IMG/VR virus record: IMGVR_UViG_3300027906_000145
Span: 1 to 24,720 of that record
Length of the DNA: 24,720 nucleotides
From: a virus
Reading direction: 5' to 3' (one strand)
The position numbers were made by a program, and so were the translations under genes. Shown here piece after piece: positions 21,838 through 24,720 of this stretch; the stretch's first letter is position 1; each line of letters starts with the position of its first letter. The notes beneath the pieces were generated by a model. It did not search any database. It was not told the DNA's origin and saw nothing but the letters and a program-made list of their open reading frames with translations.

Positions 21838-24720
21838 ATGTCAGAGAAAACGGACTTAAATATATCACCATACTACGATGATTACTCAGAATCAGATAAC
21901 TACCACAAGGTTTTATTTAGAGCAGGTAGACCACTACAGGCAAGAGAACTAACTCAGTCACAAACTATACTACAGAATCAAATTCAACGATTTGGTAATC
22001 ATATGTTTAAGGAAGGTTCCATTGTTAATGGTGCCCAAACAAACATCGATATGGATGTTGAATTCGTTAAAGTAGATGCAACGAATCCCAATACATCAGG
22101 AAATGAAGATGTATCTACATACTTATCAAGTGCTGTAGGCAAACTATTCAAAGGTGAAACATCTGGTGTAATCGCAGAAGTTATGACAACTGTTGCTCAA
22201 ACAGGAACAGATCCAGACACTCTCATTGTTCAATATCTACAACAAGGAACAGATGGAACATCAACTGCAAATCCATCAGAAAGATTTACTGCATCAGAAG
22301 AGATAAGTGAAGTCACTTTATCATCTGCTGGTGTATCTTCTTCAGCTGCCAATAACAACGAATTCAAAGTTAAACAATCTGGTGATACACCAGTTGGTCG
22401 TGCATCTATTGCTAAAATTTCAGAAGGCGTAGTCTTCTTAAGAGGGTTCTTTGTTAAAACAGATGCACAAACAATAGTATTAGAAAAGTATAATGGTAAA
22501 CCTTCTTATAGAATTGGTTTAGATATAACAGAGTCATTAACCACTTCAGCTGTAGATACAACCCTATTAGATAATGCACAAGGAACCACCAATGAGAACG
22601 CACCAGGCGCTGATAGATTGAAGTTTACACTTACTTTGAGTAAGTATGCCATAACTGCCACGACAGACACGAACTTTATAGAATTGGGAAGAGTTAATGC
22701 TGGTATTATTGAATTAGAAGTAACCAGACCAGTCTATAGTCACATAGAAAACACACTTGCACAAAGAACATTTGATGCGAATGGTGATTTCGTAATAAAC
22801 CAATTCACACATTCATTTAGAGAACACTTAAACGATGGAACTTTCAATAGAGGGTTCTATGAAGCATGGGAAGGTGGTGACGAAAGTAAAGTCGTTATGC
22901 AAATATCTCCAGGTAAAGCATATGTTAAGGGTTACTCAATAGACAAAACAGGAACAGCTAATCTAAATTTAAACAAGGCAAGAACAACAGAATCACTTAC
23001 AAACGCAAACACACCCGCTAGATTAGGAAACAGATTAAGAATAAATGATGCTCATGGATATCCAGAGTTTGGAAATTCAACTGCGACTTCTTCATATAGT
23101 CCAATTCAAATATTCGATACTGCACCAACAACAAATGGAACATTAGAAGCATATGAAAGTGCAAACAGTGTTGGTCATATTGGTTGGGCAAGAGTCAGAA
23201 ACATAGACGAATATTCGTCAACTTACGACAACTTATATCTATTTGATATCAAGATGTTTACAATGTTAAACATTGCAGTGACAGCTAACAACTTCAAAGT
23301 TGGTGATAAAGTCACAGGCGCAACATCAAACGCAACAGGTATAGTCGCATATGAAAATGCAACAGCCAACTTTGTAATGTTGCATGATGTAGTTGGAAAA
23401 TTTACAACAGCAGATACAATATCCGTTAAAGGACAAGGAACATATTCAAACAGTTCGACAACTATTGGTTCTGTTAGAAGTTTTCAAATAGAAGATGCAA
23501 GAGGTGTTGGGCAAACTAAGTCTAGTGAGACTGGTGGAGACCAAAACTTTACTGCTAATGTCGCAACAGACCATGATAAAATTATATCAGGCCTTGCAAC
23601 AATTACAACCGGTGGTGCAATCACAGGTGTAGGAACTGCGTTCTTGACAGAACTAAGAAAGGGCGATATCATATTAGATGGTGCAGGTAATGCTCGAGTA
23701 ATCAACACAATCACAGACAATTCAACTGCTCAAACAGTTGCAACTAGTGGTGTGATAGCTGCTGTTCAAGTTGGTCTCTTAAGACGAAGAGCTAAACTTT
23801 ACAATCAAGACCAATCTGCATCAATATTTGCATGGCCTAGAGATAAAGTATCCGCAAATACACCAACAGAAATTACAGTTAGATATCAAAAAGAATTTAC
23901 TGTAAATGGTAGTGGTCAAATCACATTAACAAAAGAATCAAACGAGTCTTTTGAACCAAAGAATAATGATAACTATCAATTCGCAATAGTTAAAGATTCA
24001 ACAGGATTAGCTGGTGGGTCTCCAACATCCGGAAGGGCTGATGGTAATGTATTACAAGGTGATGATGTCAGTTCTATTAATACTTCATCTGGAGTTTGCA
24101 CAATAGGTGGCGCTGGTGATGAAGGTGCTATAGTAAGGGCATCATATACAGTAAGTGTGACAAATCCTACTGCAAAATCAAAGAGTTTACAAGAGTTTCG
24201 TGCTGTAAGATTCAGTAAGAACGATGCACATGCAGACAATCCATTTTACGGAACTGCATACGACCATAAAGAATTATCACTTGGTGTCGCAGATGTATTT
24301 AAGATAAGAGGAATCTACGAGGCAGTTCCAGGAACATTAACTAATAGTGTTGCAACACCACCTAATGCAGTATTGAATGTATCATCAGGAACATTTGCAA
24401 CAGGTAACATCATTAAAGGACAAACATCAGGTGTCCGTGCAAAACTAATAGACTTTAATGGAGATGATTCCACATCATACTTCTATTATCTATCAAGTCA
24501 TACATTCACCGCAGGCGAAACAGTAGTAGATGAAACATCAGCTGCGATTGCAACCCTAACATCTATAGGAACTAGTTCACCAGAAATTACAGACAGATAT
24601 TACTTAGACAATGGACAAAGAGATGGTTATTATGACCACGCTAAGTTAGTATTAAAACAAGGACAAACAACACCCAACAATCAGATAACAGTTATCTTTG
24701 ATATGTTTACAGGTGGTGCT
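21838..24720 (+). CDS. Large virion structural protein, DUF4815-type N-terminus (3' end outside window)
   Basis: An open frame of 961 codons from the ATG at 21838 to the right edge, no stop seen. The N-terminus has the conserved NISPYYDDYSESDNYHKVLF, then GRPLQARELTQSQTILQNQI and FGNHMFKEGSIVNG (about residues 8-66), a pattern of the DUF4815 phage structural family. GFYEAWEGGDESKVVMQISP and GKAYVKGYSI follow near 340-370. Three ExIxG-type beta modules lie at about 101-140, 485-532 and 851-901, and a GVGTAFLTELRKGDIIL strand unit near 597. It occupies the gp9/gp10 position after gp8, so it is probably the peripheral baseplate/fibre-attachment protein, though no gp10 similarity is directly visible. 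Only a weak AGAAAGAAGA stretch precedes the ATG. Confidence 0.85.
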   Translation, partial: MSEKTDLNISPYYDDYSESDNYHKVLFRAGRPLQARELTQSQTILQNQIQRFGNHMFKEGSIVNGAQTNIDMDVEFVKVDATNPNTSGNEDVSTYLSSAVGKLFKGETSGVIAEVMTTVAQTGTDPDTLIVQYLQQGTDGTSTANPSERFTASEEISEVTLSSAGVSSSAANNNEFKVKQSGDTPVGRASIAKISEGVVFLRGFFVKTDAQTIVLEKYNGKPSYRIGLDITESLTTSAVDTTLLDNAQGTTNENAPGADRLKFTLTLSKYAITATTDTNFIELGRVNAGIIELEVTRPVYSHIENTLAQRTFDANGDFVINQFTHSFREHLNDGTFNRGFYEAWEGGDESKVVMQISPGKAYVKGYSIDKTGTANLNLNKARTTESLTNANTPARLGNRLRINDAHGYPEFGNSTATSSYSPIQIFDTAPTTNGTLEAYESANSVGHIGWARVRNIDEYSSTYDNLYLFDIKMFTMLNIAVTANNFKVGDKVTGATSNATGIVAYENATANFVMLHDVVGKFTTADTISVKGQGTYSNSSTTIGSVRSFQIEDARGVGQTKSSETGGDQNFTANVATDHDKIISGLATITTGGAITGVGTAFLTELRKGDIILDGAGNARVINTITDNSTAQTVATSGVIAAVQVGLLRRRAKLYNQDQSASIFAWPRDKVSANTPTEITVRYQKEFTVNGSGQITLTKESNESFEPKNNDNYQFAIVKDSTGLAGGSPTSGRADGNVLQGDDVSSINTSSGVCTIGGAGDEGAIVRASYTVSVTNPTAKSKSLQEFRAVRFSKNDAHADNPFYGTAYDHKELSLGVADVFKIRGIYEAVPGTLTNSVATPPNAVLNVSSGTFATGNIIKGQTSGVRAKLIDFNGDDSTSYFYYLSSHTFTAGETVVDETSAAIATLTSIGTSSPEITDRYYLDNGQRDGYYDHAKLVLKQGQTTPNNQITVIFDMFTGGA

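Noticed and set aside
23484-24239. Minus-strand ORFs inside the DUF4815-type gene
   Set aside because: Antisense to a long, clearly coding plus-strand frame; no start signals or recognisable products.
1-24720. tRNA genes, CRISPR arrays, insertion sequences, integrase or attachment sites
   Set aside because: None seen; gaps are too short for tRNAs apart from 71 and 55 bases, which hold hairpins of a different kind, and no direct-repeat array or transposase frame is present.

Overview
The window is the virion-structure region of an AT-rich, T4-type contractile-tailed phage (myovirus). Gene content and order (gp48, gp53, gp27, gp5, gp25, gp6, gp7, gp8 and a long structural protein) match the baseplate module of marine T4-like phages infecting cyanobacteria or SAR11. 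Nothing here (no photosynthesis gene, no tRNA) fixes the host. Genes fill nearly the whole window: by my count about 0.3 kb lies between genes, and no stretch over 300 bases lacks one.

Two divergent blocks start from a 42-base gap at 7059-7100. The leftward block (minus strand) reads: gp4-like head-completion nuclease, HAD phosphatase, CMP-Kdo synthetase (KdsB), an unrecognised protein, a second unrecognised but conserved-looking phage protein, gp54-like tube initiator, gp26-like baseplate/chaperone protein, a short ORF in the -1 frame, a two-helix membrane protein, and a large helical tape-measure-like protein that runs off the left edge. The rightward block reads: gp48, gp53, gp27, gp5 (no lysozyme domain), a 626-residue coiled-coil protein, gp25, gp6, a small structural protein, gp7 (1271 residues), gp8, and a long DUF4815-type structural protein that runs off the right edge.

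The rightward genes should build the hub (gp5, gp27), the wedges (gp53, gp25, gp6, gp7, gp8) and the tube cap (gp48). The leftward genes add the tube initiator, the assembly chaperone and head completion, plus a sugar-activation cassette (KdsB, HAD, unknown) that is out of place in a structural operon. Expression appears to be late: T4-type late-promoter octamers (NATAAATA) sit in or touch five of the eleven intergenic gaps.

The most notable signal is a probable programmed -1 ribosomal frameshift. The gp26-like gene ends on a run of eight T immediately before its stop codon, and the -1 frame continues for 64 codons as a convincing protein with no ribosome binding site of its own. This is the layout of tail-assembly-chaperone frameshift pairs (lambda G/GT, P2 E/E'), here in a T4-type genome. 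Other points are overlapping divergent late promoters, late-promoter octamers placed 5-6 bases before ATGs that lack a Shine-Dalgarno, a triplicated ~150-residue module in the gp5-gp25 spacer protein, and small beta modules dispersed among gp53, gp7, gp8 and the DUF4815-type protein.
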